A stretch of 64,000 nt of DNA, taken from positions 1-64,000 of the forward strand of contig JALFRA010000007.1 of NCBI GenBank assembly GCA_022785125.1, in the 5' to 3' direction. A model generated the notes under the pieces. It was given only the letters and a program-made list of their open reading frames with translations, searched no databases and was not told where the DNA came from. Origin of the DNA: Clostridiales bacterium (lineage in GTDB: Bacteria; Bacillota; Clostridia; Oscillospirales; Oscillospiraceae). Every line of letters begins with the position of its first letter. The stretch's first letter is position 1. This document shows positions 11,546 through 21,013 of the stretch, piece after piece. The translations under genes were made by a program, and so were the position numbers.

Positions 11546-11607
11546 GCATTATCCATCCTTTCAGGGCACCCAGACCCCTTTAGACGCTTTATGGAACCAG
11601 GCATGAG

Positions 11608-11636
11608 CGTATATTCGTGGTCCATAATCGTAGCAA
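11608..11636 (-). promoter_or_regulatory. Promoter of trkA-trkH
   Basis: Minus strand TTGCTA (11631-11636), 17 bp, TATACG (11608-11613); about 60 nt leader. Confidence 0.4.
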
Positions 11637-11725
11637 TCATCTTAACGCAATCTATCTATAGATGCAAGTATCCGTTTATCCCTCCAACAAACGTTAGAAA
11701 GCCACCGAGGCTTTTTTCGGCAAAA

Positions 11726-11750
11726 AACTGCCGGTCATAGACCGGCAGTT
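11726..11750 (-). terminator. Terminator of the small exported protein gene
   Basis: 11-bp perfect stem (11726-11736/11740-11750), loop ATA, followed on the minus strand by a run of six T. Confidence 0.85.
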
Positions 11751-11767
11751 GGGGTGGCGGCAAATAT

Positions 11768-12457
11768 TTAACTGGTCCATTCACCGTGAATGATACCTAC
11801 CAGGTACCAGTCGTTGTTCCATACCTCAAAGACCAACTTAAGAGAGCACCAGTCGAAGCCCTCCAGCGATGGATCGATCCCAGGGAAGTGGTACTCCACA
11901 AAACGCCCATCAGGATAGGCGTCAGCCACATTTTCCAGTGCATTTCCGCTGATAAGTACAGTGTCAATGCCCACCTGGGGCGCTTCGGTATAGTCGGTAT
12001 TAAAGACAAAACGGGCGAAGTAGTCCTCGGCAGTGCAGCGGATGGGTGCGCCGGAACCTACAGAACGACCCCAGGTATAGAGCAGATCATCGTCTGCCAG
12101 TCTGGTGACTTGTTCCTGCGAGAGTACGGTATCACAGGAATGGTCCACTGTAGAGTAGGGGGTCATGGTGATGCCGTATTGAGGGTGGACCAGCAGGGCG
12201 AGAGCGGAGTAGTCCTGCTCTTTCAGCGCCTCCAATACCTGACCGGCACGCTCAAGAAGCAAGGTGTTATCACAGGTATCAAGGGGCGGTTCAGTGGGGA
12301 TGGAGGAGGCGTAGGTGTTCTGGGTATAGCTGATGGCTGGGATCGAAGAGGAGGCGGCAGCGGAGTTGGCGGAAGAGGAAAGAGACAGGCCGACCATGGA
12401 TCCAAGGACCAATCCACACAGCAGAGCCAGTATGGTCATCAGGGCTGCCCGTTTCAC
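11768..12457 (-). CDS. Small exported or membrane-anchored protein of unknown function
   Basis: A 229-aa protein not recognised by family. Residues 4-32 form a hydrophobic signal or anchor (ALMTILALLCGLVLGS) followed by a Ser/Ala/Thr-rich linker to about 60, then a mixed alpha/beta domain ending in a conserved-looking YLVGIIHGEWTS tail. There is no lipobox Cys. It stands alone with its own promoter and terminator. The C-terminal half (KLVFEVWNNDWYLVGIIHGEW) resembles NTF2-like or DUF-type extracytoplasmic sensor folds in shape only. Confidence 0.75.
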   Translation of the reverse strand: MKRAALMTILALLCGLVLGSMVGLSLSSSANSAAASSSIPAISYTQNTYASSIPTEPPLDTCDNTLLLERAGQVLEALKEQDYSALALLVHPQYGITMTPYSTVDHSCDTVLSQEQVTRLADDDLLYTWGRSVGSGAPIRCTAEDYFARFVFNTDYTEAPQVGIDTVLISGNALENVADAYPDGRFVEYHFPGIDPSLEGFDWCSLKLVFEVWNNDWYLVGIIHGEWTS

Positions 12458-12532
12458 ATTGATTGCCTCCTTTTTCGGTCATCGGATATCTGACAGACAG
12501 GCCGAAAATGCAGCTTGCCCGTCAGCAGCACT

Positions 12533-12561
12533 ATTCTAAAACGAACAAACCAAAAATACAA
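12533..12561 (-). promoter_or_regulatory. Promoter of the small exported protein gene
   Basis: Minus strand TTGTAT (12556-12561), 17 bp, TAGAAT (12533-12538). Confidence 0.4.
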
Positions 12562-12599
12562 CAACAAAACGTTACAAAAAGCATAAATGTTTGTGCACC

Positions 12600-12628
12600 T
12601 TGCAATGGGCGCGAGAAACTGATATAAT
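12600..12628 (+). promoter_or_regulatory. Promoter of uridine phosphorylase
   Basis: TTGCAA (12600-12605), 17 bp, TATAAT (12623-12628), about 80 nt before the start codon. Confidence 0.6.
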
Positions 12629-12708
12629 ACAATATGCCGATTTATGGGCCATACCCGGTCGGATCCAGGTATGAAAGGGATGTATGCGACACCGAGGAGG
12701 TATCCAGG

Positions 12709-13479
12709 ATGCACGAACATGAACTGCAGTTCCATATAAAATGTAAGCAGGGCGACGTGGGCCGCTATTGCTTTTTGCCCGGCGATCCGGGCCGCTGCGA
12801 GAAGATAGCCGCTTATTTTGATGACCCGGTGAAGATCGGCAGCAATCGGGAATATACCATTTATACCGGCACCTTGTTGGGTGAGAAGGTAAGCGTGTGC
12901 TCTACCGGCATCGGTGGGCCCTCTGCCGTCATTGCGATGGAGGAGCTGCATAACATCGGCGCGGACACTTTTATACGGGTGGGTACCTGCGGTGGCATTG
13001 CCCTGCCGGTCAAAAGCGACGATGTGGTGATCGCCACCGGCGCGGTGCGTCATGAGGGGACCAGTCGGGAGTATGCTCCCATTGAATTCCCCGCCGTATC
13101 TGATTACCAGGTCCAGACCGCTTTGGTCCAGGCAGCCAAGAACCTGGGAAAGCCCTGGCATGCCGGCGTGGTCCAGTGTAAGGATTCCTTTTATGGCCAG
13201 CACAGCCCGGCCCGGATGCCGGTCGCCCAGGAACTGCTCTACAAGTGGGAAGCCTGGAAACGCCTTGGGGTGTTGGCCTCTGAGATGGAGTCTGCGGCCC
13301 TCTTCTGCTGCGCCGCCGCACTGGGCGTGCGGTGCGGCTCCTGTTTCCATGTGATCTGGAACCAGGAGCGGGAGGCTGCCGGTTTGGATCAGACCGAGAG
13401 TCATGATTTGTCCGCTGCCCTGGAGGTGGGTATCGAGGCGGTCAAACTGCTGATCCAGGCAGACCGGATCAAAAACTGA
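12709..13479 (+). CDS. udp: Uridine phosphorylase, NP-I family
   Basis: Cleaves uridine with phosphate to uracil and ribose 1-phosphate in pyrimidine salvage. The 256-aa protein shows the NP-I landmarks: [11 protein letters not shown] near residue 20, [17 protein letters not shown] near 65-80, the phosphate loop RVGTCGG, and EMESAAL near 190; the C-terminal QTESHD block matches Udp rather than PNP. The start at 12709 is preceded by GAGGAGG at 8-9 nt; an in-frame ATG at 12634 has no ribosome site. Single-gene unit. Confidence 0.88.
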   Translation: MHEHELQFHIKCKQGDVGRYCFLPGDPGRCEKIAAYFDDPVKIGSNREYTIYTGTLLGEKVSVCSTGIGGPSAVIAMEELHNIGADTFIRVGTCGGIALPVKSDDVVIATGAVRHEGTSREYAPIEFPAVSDYQVQTALVQAAKNLGKPWHAGVVQCKDSFYGQHSPARMPVAQELLYKWEAWKRLGVLASEMESAALFCCAAALGVRCGSCFHVIWNQEREAAGLDQTESHDLSAALEVGIEAVKLLIQADRIKN

Positions 13480-13496
13480 ATGGAACCTGCACAAGG

Positions 13497-13524
13497 GCCC
13501 GCCGCATATTGCGGCGGGCTTTTT
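13497..13524 (+). terminator. Terminator of udp
   Basis: 10-bp stem GCCCGCCGCA/TGCGGCGGGC with loop TAT and a following T5 run. Confidence 0.92.
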
Positions 13525-13553
13525 ATATGCTAAAGCCAATAAGACAAAAAGAG

Positions 13554-13566
13554 TTTGTCAGACAAA
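13554..13566. promoter_or_regulatory. Short perfect palindrome upstream of second marR
   Basis: TTTGTCAGACAAA is a perfect 13-bp palindrome. A related half (GCAGACAAAC) recurs at the -10 region near 13655. It could be an operator for the MarR encoded 130 bp downstream; this is inference from position. Confidence 0.4.
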
Positions 13567-13640
13567 TATGATGGATTACGCAGCAATTCTGTGACAGAAT
13601 TGTAAGGAGAAGAACTTTTCTCTTTTGTTGATGTTGTGCA

Positions 13641-13669
13641 TTGACAACTGTTAGCAGACAAACTAAACT
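13641..13669 (+). promoter_or_regulatory. Promoter of the second MarR-ABC operon
   Basis: TTGACA (13641-13646), 17 bp, TAAACT (13664-13669), 30 bp before the MarR start. Confidence 0.6.
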
Positions 13670-13698
13670 AAATGCAGTACAAAAAAGGAGATGACGAA

Positions 13699-14133
13699 AT
13701 GCGGCAGGAGCGCCATGTAGGCTATGAAATCAAAGCTCTGTCTAATCTGCTGCGGCGAAAGGTGTTGGAGATGACCTGCACGCCGGAAGGAGACGATTTT
13801 ACCGAGATGCAGGTGAAGCTGCTGGGCTTTTTGTGTCATAACCGGGACCAGGAGATCTGCCAAAAGGATATTGAGGAGGCATTCTATATCCGGCGGTCCA
13901 CAGCATCCCGACTGCTCAAACGCCTGGAGGCTCAGGGCTTTATTGTGCGGCAGTCGGTGGAACGGGACGCCCGGCTTAAGCAGGTGACCACCACTGCCAA
14001 GGCGGATGCGCTCCATCAGGAGATCATAGAGCGGATCAACAGTGTAGAGGAGCTGCTGACCCAGGGCCTGAGTCAGGCGGAGTTGGAGCAATTCCTCAGC
14101 ACCGTGGAAAAACTGAAGCAGAATCTGCTGTAA
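13699..14133 (+). CDS. MarR-family transcriptional regulator, second copy of the operon type
   Basis: A 144-aa winged-helix regulator. The recognition region (QKDIEEAFYIRRSTASRLLKRLE, about residues 55-77) and wing (ERDARLKQ) are clear. The start at 13699 has AAAAAAGGAG at 8 nt; the longer frame from 13672 lacks a site. It heads a MarR-ABC-ABC operon with the same gene order as 2437-6399, though the two MarR proteins are only distantly alike. It probably controls the exporter that follows. Confidence 0.88.
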   Translation: MRQERHVGYEIKALSNLLRRKVLEMTCTPEGDDFTEMQVKLLGFLCHNRDQEICQKDIEEAFYIRRSTASRLLKRLEAQGFIVRQSVERDARLKQVTTTAKADALHQEIIERINSVEELLTQGLSQAELEQFLSTVEKLKQNLL

Positions 14134-14212
14134 GCCATCCGTGTGACGGCTTACAGCGCGTCATTTCTGTGTAGACAGCGCACTACGCATCAATCCTAGA
14201 GGAGGGAACCCT

Positions 14213-15955
14213 ATGAAGAAAAAGCGCGGCCTGATCAGCTGCATTGGGGAGTTCAAACTGGCCACTGTCCTCACACCCATCTTTGTGATCGGAGAGGTGG
14301 CGTTCGATGTACTGATTCCCATGATGACCGGCAGATTGCTGGACGAGGGCGTCAAGGCGGGTAATATGAACCGGATCATTCAGTATGGCCTGCTGGTTGT
14401 GGCTATGGCGCTGATGGCATTGCTGCTGGGCGGCCTGTCCGGCCGGTTTGCGGCCCGGGCGTCCACCGGCTTCTCCCGCAATCTGCGCCGAGAGATGTAT
14501 CAAAACGTACAGAAGCTCTCCTTTTCCAACATTGATAAGTTTTCCACCGGCGGTATCATTACCCGCCTGACTACCGATGTGACCAACGTGCAGATGGCCT
14601 TCATGATGATCATCCGCATTGCGGTACGTTGCCCCATCATGCTGGTCTGTGCCTGGTTCCTCACCTTTACGCTCAATCCCAAGCTGGCGCTGATTTTTCT
14701 GGTAGTCATCCCTGTTCTGGCAGTGGGCATTCTGGCCATCATGAAATCGGCTTATCCCGTATTCAAACGAGTATTTAAGAAGTACGACTGGTTGAATAAC
14801 GTGGTGGAGGAGAACTTGCTGGGCATCCGTGTTGTGAAGTCCTTCGTTCGGCAAGAACACGAAAAGGAGAAATTTGGAAAAGTTTCCGGAGAGATCTATA
14901 TGGATTTCTCCAAAGCAGAAAAGATCGTGGCATTCAATATGCCGTTGATGCAGATCTGTGTCTACGCCTGTATGCTTGCTGTCTCGTGGATCGGCGCAAA
15001 TCTGGTGGTGGGCGGGGAACTGACCACCGGACAGCTGACCAGTATGTTCAGCTACATCATGATGATTCTTATGAGCTTGATGATGCTGTCCATGGTACTG
15101 ATGATGATCATCTTGTCAAAAGCTTCCGCCGAGCGGATCGTAGAATTGCTCAATGAGGAGAGCGACCTGAAGAACGGCCCTGATCCGATCTATGAGGTGA
15201 AGGATGGTTCCGTGGTCTTTGAGAACGTCAGCTTCAGCTATGCCAAGGACCCCACCAAAGAGTGCCTGAAGGATGTGAATCTCACCATCAAATCCGGCGA
15301 GACTGTGGGTATCCTGGGTGGTACCGGTACTTCAAAGACTACTTTGGTCCAGCTGATCCCCCGTCTGTACGACGCCACCGAGGGCCGCGTACTGGTAGGC
15401 GGCGTGGATGTGCGGGACTATGATATGGAGGCTCTGCGTGAGCAGGTGGCCATGGTGCTCCAGAAGAACGTGCTTTTCTCCGGTACCATCAAGGAAAATC
15501 TGCGCTGGGGCAACAAGGAGGCCACCGACGAAGAGATGGTCCGGGTATGTAAGCTGGCCCAGGCTGATTCCTTCATCCAGGAGTTCCCAGACAAGTACGA
15601 TACCCACATTGAGCAGGGCGGTTCCAACGTGTCCGGCGGCCAAAAGCAGCGGCTTTGTATTGCCCGGGCTCTGCTGAAGAAGCCCAAGATCCTCATTCTG
15701 GACGACTCTACCTCTGCGGTGGACACCAAGACTGACGCCCTGATCCGTAAGGCGTTTCGGGAGGAGATCCCCGACACCACCAAGTTTATCATTGCCCAGC
15801 GTATCTCCTCCATTGAGGACGTCGACAAGATCCTGGTGATGGACGGCGGAAAAATTGCTGCCATAGGCACCCATGAGGAATTGCTCAAGACCTGCGAAAT
15901 CTACCGCGAAATTTATGAATCCCAGACCAAAGGAGGCGGCGAAGATGAAACCTGA
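14213..15955 (+). CDS. Heterodimeric ABC exporter, degenerate-site subunit (second operon)
   Basis: A 580-aa half transporter closely resembling the one at 2868-4604. Six membrane helices precede an ATPase domain with the same degenerate features: GGTGTSKT Walker A (Ser for the last Gly), LDDSTSAVD with Asp for the catalytic Glu (about 495), and IIAQR with Gln for the switch His (about 528). NVSGGQKQR is intact. GAGGAGGG precedes the ATG. It pairs with the next gene, which overlaps its end. Confidence 0.92.
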   Translation: MKKKRGLISCIGEFKLATVLTPIFVIGEVAFDVLIPMMTGRLLDEGVKAGNMNRIIQYGLLVVAMALMALLLGGLSGRFAARASTGFSRNLRREMYQNVQKLSFSNIDKFSTGGIITRLTTDVTNVQMAFMMIIRIAVRCPIMLVCAWFLTFTLNPKLALIFLVVIPVLAVGILAIMKSAYPVFKRVFKKYDWLNNVVEENLLGIRVVKSFVRQEHEKEKFGKVSGEIYMDFSKAEKIVAFNMPLMQICVYACMLAVSWIGANLVVGGELTTGQLTSMFSYIMMILMSLMMLSMVLMMIILSKASAERIVELLNEESDLKNGPDPIYEVKDGSVVFENVSFSYAKDPTKECLKDVNLTIKSGETVGILGGTGTSKTTLVQLIPRLYDATEGRVLVGGVDVRDYDMEALREQVAMVLQKNVLFSGTIKENLRWGNKEATDEEMVRVCKLAQADSFIQEFPDKYDTHIEQGGSNVSGGQKQRLCIARALLKKPKILILDDSTSAVDTKTDALIRKAFREEIPDTTKFIIAQRISSIEDVDKILVMDGGKIAAIGTHEELLKTCEIYREIYESQTKGGGEDET

Positions 15956-17834
15956 TATGAGAAAAAAGCCTCCTGTGAACCGCTCCCGCACGATGCGCCG
16001 CCTGATGCAGTATGTCAAGCGGGGGTACGGGTTTCGGTTCCTGCTGGTGCTGGTGTGCATTCTGATCAGTGCCATTGCCTCGGTGTCCGGCTCCCTGTTC
16101 CTGGGCTCCCTGATCGACGACTATATCACCCCTCTGCTGGCCATGGACAATCCGGTATTTGACGGCCTGCTCCATGCCCTCGTTCTTATGGGCTGCCTCT
16201 ATCTTTCCGGCGCTTTGTGTGCCCTGGCATACAACCGCCTGATGGTCACCATCTCTCAGGGCGTCCAGAAAAAGATCCGGGACGATTTGTTCAGCCATAT
16301 GCAGTCCCTGCCCATCAAGTATTTTGATACCCACGCCCACGGCGACGTGATGAGTGTATACACCAACGACGTGGATACCCTCCGCCAGATGTTCTCCCAG
16401 AGCATCCCCCAGGTCGTCAACTCCCTGATGATGATCGTGGTGGCCTTCGCGGGTATGATTTTCACCGATTTGCTGCTTACCGGCGTAGTTATTTTGTGCA
16501 TCGTGGGTATGCTGCTGGTGACCCGGTTCCTGGCCAGCCGGAGCGGCCGCTACTTTATGCGCCAGCAGGTGAAGCTGGGCGATCTGAACGGCTACATTGA
16601 AGAAATGATCAATGGCCAGAAGGTAGTCAAGGTATTCTGCCACGAGGAGGAGGCTCAGGAGGGCTTTGATAAGGTGAACGACGCCCTCTTCGAGAGCGCC
16701 GATAAGGCCAACAAGTACGCCAACATCCTCATGCCTATCCTGATTAATATCGGCAACGCCCAGTATGTCATCATCGCTATGGCCGGCGGTGCTCTGGCCC
16801 TCAGCGGCATTGGCCCAGGTATCACCCTTGGCGTCATCGCCACCTTCCTCCAGTTGTCCAAGAGTCTGTCCAACCCCATCAGTCAGATCTCCCAGCAGCT
16901 CAACTCGGTAGTCATGGCGCTGGCCGGCGCTCAGCGTATTTTTGATCTGATGGATGAGCCTTCCGAGGAGGACCACGGCACCGTTACTCTGGTGAATGCA
17001 GCCTTTGATCAGGATGGCAGCCTCCGTGAGACTGATGAGCATACCAACCTGTGGGCCTGGAAGGTGCCTCAGGAGGACGGCTCTTTCCAATACGTCAAGC
17101 TGGCGGGCGATGTGCGCTTTGACCATGTGGACTTCGCCTATGAGGAGGGCAAGACCATCCTCCACGACATCAGCCTCTTTGCCAAGCCGGGCCAGAAGCT
17201 GGCCTTCGTGGGCGCTACCGGCGCAGGTAAGACCACCATCACCAACCTGATCAACCGCTTCTATGATATTGCCGACGGCAAGATCCACTACGACGGCATC
17301 TCCATCAATGACATCAAGAAGCCAGACCTGCGCCGCTCTCTGGGCATCGTGCTTCAGGATACCAACCTGTTTACCGGTACCGTCCGGGAGAATATCCGCT
17401 ACGGCAACCTGAACGCCACCGATGAAGAGGTGGAGGCTGCCGCTGTGCTGGCCAACGCCGATGACTTCATCCGCCGTCTGCCTCAGGGGTACGACACCAT
17501 GCTGACCGGCAACGGCGCCAACCTGTCCCAGGGTCAGCGGCAGCTCATTGCCATTGCCCGGGCCGCCGTGGCCGACCCGCCGGTGATGATCCTGGACGAG
17601 GCAACCTCTTCCATCGATACCCGAACCGAGGCGATTGTTCAGCAGGGCATGGACTCCCTCATGTGTGGACGCACCGTCTTTGTCATTGCCCACCGCCTGT
17701 CCACCGTACGCAACTCCGACGCCATTATGGTGCTGGACCACGGCCGAATTGTGGAACGGGGCGACCATGAGGATCTGATCGCTCAGCAGGGCCTCTATTA
17801 TCAGCTGTACACCGGCGCGTTTGAGCTGGAGTAA
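15945..17834 (+). CDS. Heterodimeric ABC exporter, catalytic subunit (second operon)
   Basis: A 629-aa half transporter with a canonical ATPase domain: GATGAGKTT (about residue 422), LSQGQRQ, ILDEATSSID and VIAHRLS. An insert of about 40 residues before the ATPase domain (near 345-385) also occurs, in different sequence, in the counterpart at 4597-6399. AAAGGAGG precedes the ATG at 15945, which overlaps the upstream stop by 11 bp. The operon ends at the terminator 20 bp downstream. Confidence 0.92.
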   Translation: MKPDMRKKPPVNRSRTMRRLMQYVKRGYGFRFLLVLVCILISAIASVSGSLFLGSLIDDYITPLLAMDNPVFDGLLHALVLMGCLYLSGALCALAYNRLMVTISQGVQKKIRDDLFSHMQSLPIKYFDTHAHGDVMSVYTNDVDTLRQMFSQSIPQVVNSLMMIVVAFAGMIFTDLLLTGVVILCIVGMLLVTRFLASRSGRYFMRQQVKLGDLNGYIEEMINGQKVVKVFCHEEEAQEGFDKVNDALFESADKANKYANILMPILINIGNAQYVIIAMAGGALALSGIGPGITLGVIATFLQLSKSLSNPISQISQQLNSVVMALAGAQRIFDLMDEPSEEDHGTVTLVNAAFDQDGSLRETDEHTNLWAWKVPQEDGSFQYVKLAGDVRFDHVDFAYEEGKTILHDISLFAKPGQKLAFVGATGAGKTTITNLINRFYDIADGKIHYDGISINDIKKPDLRRSLGIVLQDTNLFTGTVRENIRYGNLNATDEEVEAAAVLANADDFIRRLPQGYDTMLTGNGANLSQGQRQLIAIARAAVADPPVMILDEATSSIDTRTEAIVQQGMDSLMCGRTVFVIAHRLSTVRNSDAIMVLDHGRIVERGDHEDLIAQQGLYYQLYTGAFELE

Positions 17835-17853
17835 GCAAAACCCTCTCTTTGCT

Positions 17854-17895
17854 GCGGGCTGCCCCGGTATGACCGGGGCGGCCCGCTATTTTTTC
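17854..17895 (+). terminator. Terminator of the second MarR-ABC operon
   Basis: GC-rich stem of about 15 bp (17854-17868/17872-17886, one mismatch) with loop ATG, followed by TATTTTTT. Confidence 0.9.
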
Positions 17896-18010
17896 GTTCA
17901 GCACGCACCACCTCCGGAGCGCGGCATAGTATGGAATGAGACCGGGCCGGACAGCGGGAAGCTCCGCCGCCAGCTCCAGGTTTCTAACATTTAAACCGGG
18001 AGGTACTTCT

Positions 18011-18151
18011 ATGATGGGGTGCAATAATGGTTGTGGCTGTGGCAACGGCTTTGGCGGCGGCAGCTGCCTGTGGATCATTTTGATCATCATCCTGCTGTGC
18101 TGCTGCTGTGGTGGCGGTAATAACTGCGGTTGCGGCAACAGCTGCTGCTGA
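18011..18151 (+). CDS. Tiny Gly/Cys-rich membrane protein, YjcZ-like
   Basis: A 46-aa protein: a Cys/Gly/Asn head (CNNGCGCGNGFGGG), one strong hydrophobic helix (LWIILIIILL), then a Cys-rich tail (CCCC, CGCGNSCC). GGGAGG lies 7 nt before the ATG at 18011. In length and in the GFGGG-plus-single-helix design it resembles the YjcZ family of small Bacillus spore-associated proteins, but with far more cysteines (12 of 46). A spore-coat or membrane role is a guess. Confidence 0.6.
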   Translation: MMGCNNGCGCGNGFGGGSCLWIILIIILLCCCCGGGNNCGCGNSCC

Positions 18152-18169
18152 GTCCATACCCGTAGAAAA

Positions 18170-18205
18170 AACCGGGGGGATGCCTTGTCTGGCATCCTCC
18201 CGGTT
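18170..18205. terminator. 15-bp hairpin after the tiny Cys-rich gene
   Basis: Stem 18170-18184/18191-18205 with one G-T pair and a 6-nt loop. The T-tract lies on the minus-strand side only (18166-18171 reads A6), although the flanking genes run on the plus strand, so it may be a weak terminator or an mRNA 3'-end stabiliser. Confidence 0.5.
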
Positions 18206-18256
18206 CGTCTGTCCGGCCCTCGGAGCGCATAGAATGGCAGAAAGGGGGGACGGGGT

Positions 18257-18799
18257 ATGGAGCGGCGGTTTTCGCTGTGGGAGGGCCGGGGTTGGCTCAC
18301 AGTGCGGGAGGAGGGGAACCGGGCGGTGTGTGCCGCCCAGCTGCCCAACGACGGCCGTGGGCTGTACAAGTGCTGGCTCACGGGAGCCGGAGGAAAGGCT
18401 CTGCTGGGCACCTTTGTGCCCCAGGGCAGTGTCCTGCGGTTGGAGCGTACCTTGACGATCAGCGAGCTGGAGCGGCAGGGTGCCTGGCCGCCGGAGGGCG
18501 GTCAGGCCGTATTGGCATTCTCCTTTGACGGGGCGGAGAAGATTCCGGCGGGGTGGCAGCGGGAAGACAATCCCGGCCGGCTGATGGGGGAGCCGCTGCT
18601 AGCTGCTGCCGCCAGAGGACCCGCCCTGATCTGTCGGGATGAGCATGGTTTTCTCCTGGCCTATCTGTATCGGAAAGACAGACCTTTTCCGTTGACGCCG
18701 CTGTTTTGCTTTGCACGGCTGGAAACGCTGGAGGGGCGGGACTATCTCTGTTTTCCCTTTCGGCCCGGCGGCTGCCCCCGGCTGGACGATCTGTTGTAA
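18257..18799 (+). CDS. Protein of unknown function
   Basis: A 180-aa, probably cytoplasmic protein rich in Gly, Leu and Arg; no signal peptide, membrane helix or known motif was recognised. It begins with AAAGGGGGG 7 nt before the ATG and ends 60 bp before mrnC. Short beta-like stretches (LWEGRGWLTV, VLRLERTLTISELE) suggest a folded domain rather than a spurious frame, and codon use with G/C third positions matches the neighbours. Confidence 0.7.
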   Translation: MERRFSLWEGRGWLTVREEGNRAVCAAQLPNDGRGLYKCWLTGAGGKALLGTFVPQGSVLRLERTLTISELERQGAWPPEGGQAVLAFSFDGAEKIPAGWQREDNPGRLMGEPLLAAAARGPALICRDEHGFLLAYLYRKDRPFPLTPLFCFARLETLEGRDYLCFPFRPGGCPRLDDLL

Positions 18800-18860
18800 T
18801 TTCACTTTGTTTGCGATATACTGACAGAATGAGATCCTATTTACAAATGAGGAATGAACT

Positions 18861-19274
18861 ATGACCGATTATTTTCATCTGAATGCCCAGCCGGAACTGA
18901 TCCAGGGGATCAGCAGCCTGGGACTGGCCCATCTGGGGGATGGTGTGTTTGAGCTGATGGTGCGCTCCTGGCTGTGTCTCCACGGCAAGGCCACCTCCAA
19001 GGGCCTCCACCGGGCCACGGTCCGCTATGTGGCGGCTCCCGCCCAGGCCAGAGCAGTGGAGAAGATCCTCCCCCTGCTGGAGGAAGCGGAGCAGGACGTG
19101 TTCCGCCGGGGCCGTAATACCAGCCCCCACAGTGTGCCCCAGAATGCCAGCCGGGCGGACTACCAGGCCGCTACCGGCCTGGAGGCCCTGTTTGGGTGGC
19201 TGTGGCTTCAGGGCCGTACCGACCGGCTCAATGAACTGTTTGCTGTGATGATGGAGGAAGAGGAATGCCGTTAG
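18861..19274 (+). CDS. mrnC: Mini-ribonuclease III
   Basis: A 137-aa RNase III catalytic domain without the double-stranded RNA-binding domain. The signature SSLGLAHLGDGVFELMVRSW (about residues 16-35) carries the acidic metal ligands, and a second acidic helix (GLEALFGWLWL, about 110-120) completes the site. Family members mature 23S rRNA in Firmicutes. Its end overlaps the rqcH ATG by 10 bp, linking two ribosome-related functions. Confidence 0.88.
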   Translation: MTDYFHLNAQPELIQGISSLGLAHLGDGVFELMVRSWLCLHGKATSKGLHRATVRYVAAPAQARAVEKILPLLEEAEQDVFRRGRNTSPHSVPQNASRADYQAATGLEALFGWLWLQGRTDRLNELFAVMMEEEECR

Positions 19275-20989
19275 ACGCACTGTGCCTGACCGCCGTGGCG
19301 GAGGAGCTTCGCCGGGCCGTGGCGGGGGGGAAGATCGACAAGATCTATCAGCCCACCCGGGATGAGATCGTGCTCTTCCTCCGGGGCCAGGGGGAGAACT
19401 TAAAGCTGCTGCTCTCCGCCAATCCCGGCCACCCCAGGGCCCACCTCACCACCCTGAACCGGGAGAATCCGGACAAGCCCCCTATGTTCTGTATGCTGCT
19501 GCGCAAGCACCTGCTGGGCGGCCGCATTCTCGAACTGAACCAGCCTCCCCTGGAGCGTATCCTGGAGTTCAAGCTGGAGACCATCGATGAGCTGGGGGAC
19601 CGGGTGGAGCGCCGTCTGGTGCTGGAGGCCATGGGCCGCTCCGCCAACCTGATCCTGCTGGACGGGGAGGGGCGCATCATCGACTGTATCCGCCGCATCG
19701 ACGGCGACCTGTCCAAGGGACAGCGCCAGGTGCTGCCCGGTTTGTTCTATCGCCCCCCTGCGGCGCCTGAAAAGTTAAATCCCTTTACGCTTGGTGAGGA
19801 CGAGCTGAGGGCCGCGCTGGATAATCCCATGGGAAAAGAGCCGGAAAAGCTGCTGATGGACGCATTTACCGGCTTTTCGCCCCTGATTGCCCGGGAAATC
19901 GTATTCCGGGCCAGGGGAGAGGAGGGGCTGGTCCAGGAGCTGCTCAAGCTGCAAAATACTGTACAGCAAAATAACTTTACAGCATATTTGCTGGTACGGG
20001 AAGGGAAACCGGTGGATTTTTCCTTCCTGCCAATCCTTCAGTATGGGCCGGAGACCGAGAGCATCCGACAGGACAGCTTTTCCGTCCTGCTGGACGGTTT
20101 CTATGAGCGCCGGGAGACGGCGGAGCGGGTCAAGCAGCGGGGGCAGGATCTGGTGAAGGCGGTGACCAACGCCCGGGACCGCACCGCCCGCAAGCTGGCC
20201 AACCAGGAGAAGGAACTGGCCGCCACCTTTGACCGGGAGAAGCTGCGGGAGCAGGGAGACATCATCACCTCCAACCTCCACCGGATGGAGAAGGGGATGG
20301 CGGTGCTCCATGCCCAGAACTTCTACGACCCGGACTATGGTGAGATCGACATCAAGCTGGACCCCCTGCTTACCCCTCAGCAGAACGCCGCCAAATATTA
20401 TAAGGACTACAACAAGGCCAAGAAGGCGGAGGAGATGCTCACCATCCAAATCGAGAAGGGTGAGCGCGAGCTGGAGTATCTCAACAGCGTGCTGGAGAAC
20501 ATCCGCCTGGCGGAGGGGGAGCGGGACCTGGGCGAGATCCGCCAGGAGCTCACCGACACCGGATATCTCCGCCGGGCCAAGACTGCCGCCAAGCGGGAGA
20601 AGCGGGTGACGGGCAAGCCCATGGAGTTCCGCTCCAGTTCCGGGCTGCGCATCACCGTGGGCAAGAACAACAGCCAGAACGACCAGCTCACCACCAAGAT
20701 GGCCTATAAGAGCGATATCTGGCTCCACACCCAGAAGATCCACGGCTCCCATGTAATTCTGTGGCTGGAGGGAGGGGAGGCCGATGCCCAGAGCCTCACC
20801 GAGGCGGCCATTCTGGCGGCCACCTTTTCCCAGGCGGGGGACAGTACCCGGGTGCCGGTGGACTATACGCCGGTGAAGTATGTGAAAAAGCCCGCCGGGG
20901 CCCGGCCGGGCATGGTGGTGTACACCACCTATCAGACCGCTGTGGTGGACCCGGACCACGAGCTGGCAAAGCGGCTGCGGGTGAAATAA
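19265..20989 (+). CDS. rqcH: Ribosome quality control protein RqcH (Rqc2/NEMF/FbpA family)
   Basis: Binds stalled 50S-peptidyl-tRNA complexes and directs C-terminal alanine tailing. At 574 aa it has the standard layout: NFACT-N (residues 1 to about 270, starting DALCLTAVAEEL), a long charged coiled coil (about 275-440), and NFACT-R near the C-terminus (about 445-560) with DIWLHTQKIHGSHVILW. The ATG overlaps mrnC; GGAGGAAGAGG is the ribosome site. Confidence 0.92.
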   Translation: MPLDALCLTAVAEELRRAVAGGKIDKIYQPTRDEIVLFLRGQGENLKLLLSANPGHPRAHLTTLNRENPDKPPMFCMLLRKHLLGGRILELNQPPLERILEFKLETIDELGDRVERRLVLEAMGRSANLILLDGEGRIIDCIRRIDGDLSKGQRQVLPGLFYRPPAAPEKLNPFTLGEDELRAALDNPMGKEPEKLLMDAFTGFSPLIAREIVFRARGEEGLVQELLKLQNTVQQNNFTAYLLVREGKPVDFSFLPILQYGPETESIRQDSFSVLLDGFYERRETAERVKQRGQDLVKAVTNARDRTARKLANQEKELAATFDREKLREQGDIITSNLHRMEKGMAVLHAQNFYDPDYGEIDIKLDPLLTPQQNAAKYYKDYNKAKKAEEMLTIQIEKGERELEYLNSVLENIRLAEGERDLGEIRQELTDTGYLRRAKTAAKREKRVTGKPMEFRSSSGLRITVGKNNSQNDQLTTKMAYKSDIWLHTQKIHGSHVILWLEGGEADAQSLTEAAILAATFSQAGDSTRVPVDYTPVKYVKKPAGARPGMVVYTTYQTAVVDPDHELAKRLRVK

Positions 20990-21013
20990 CCGGGGACCAG
21001 GAGGAGATCATAT

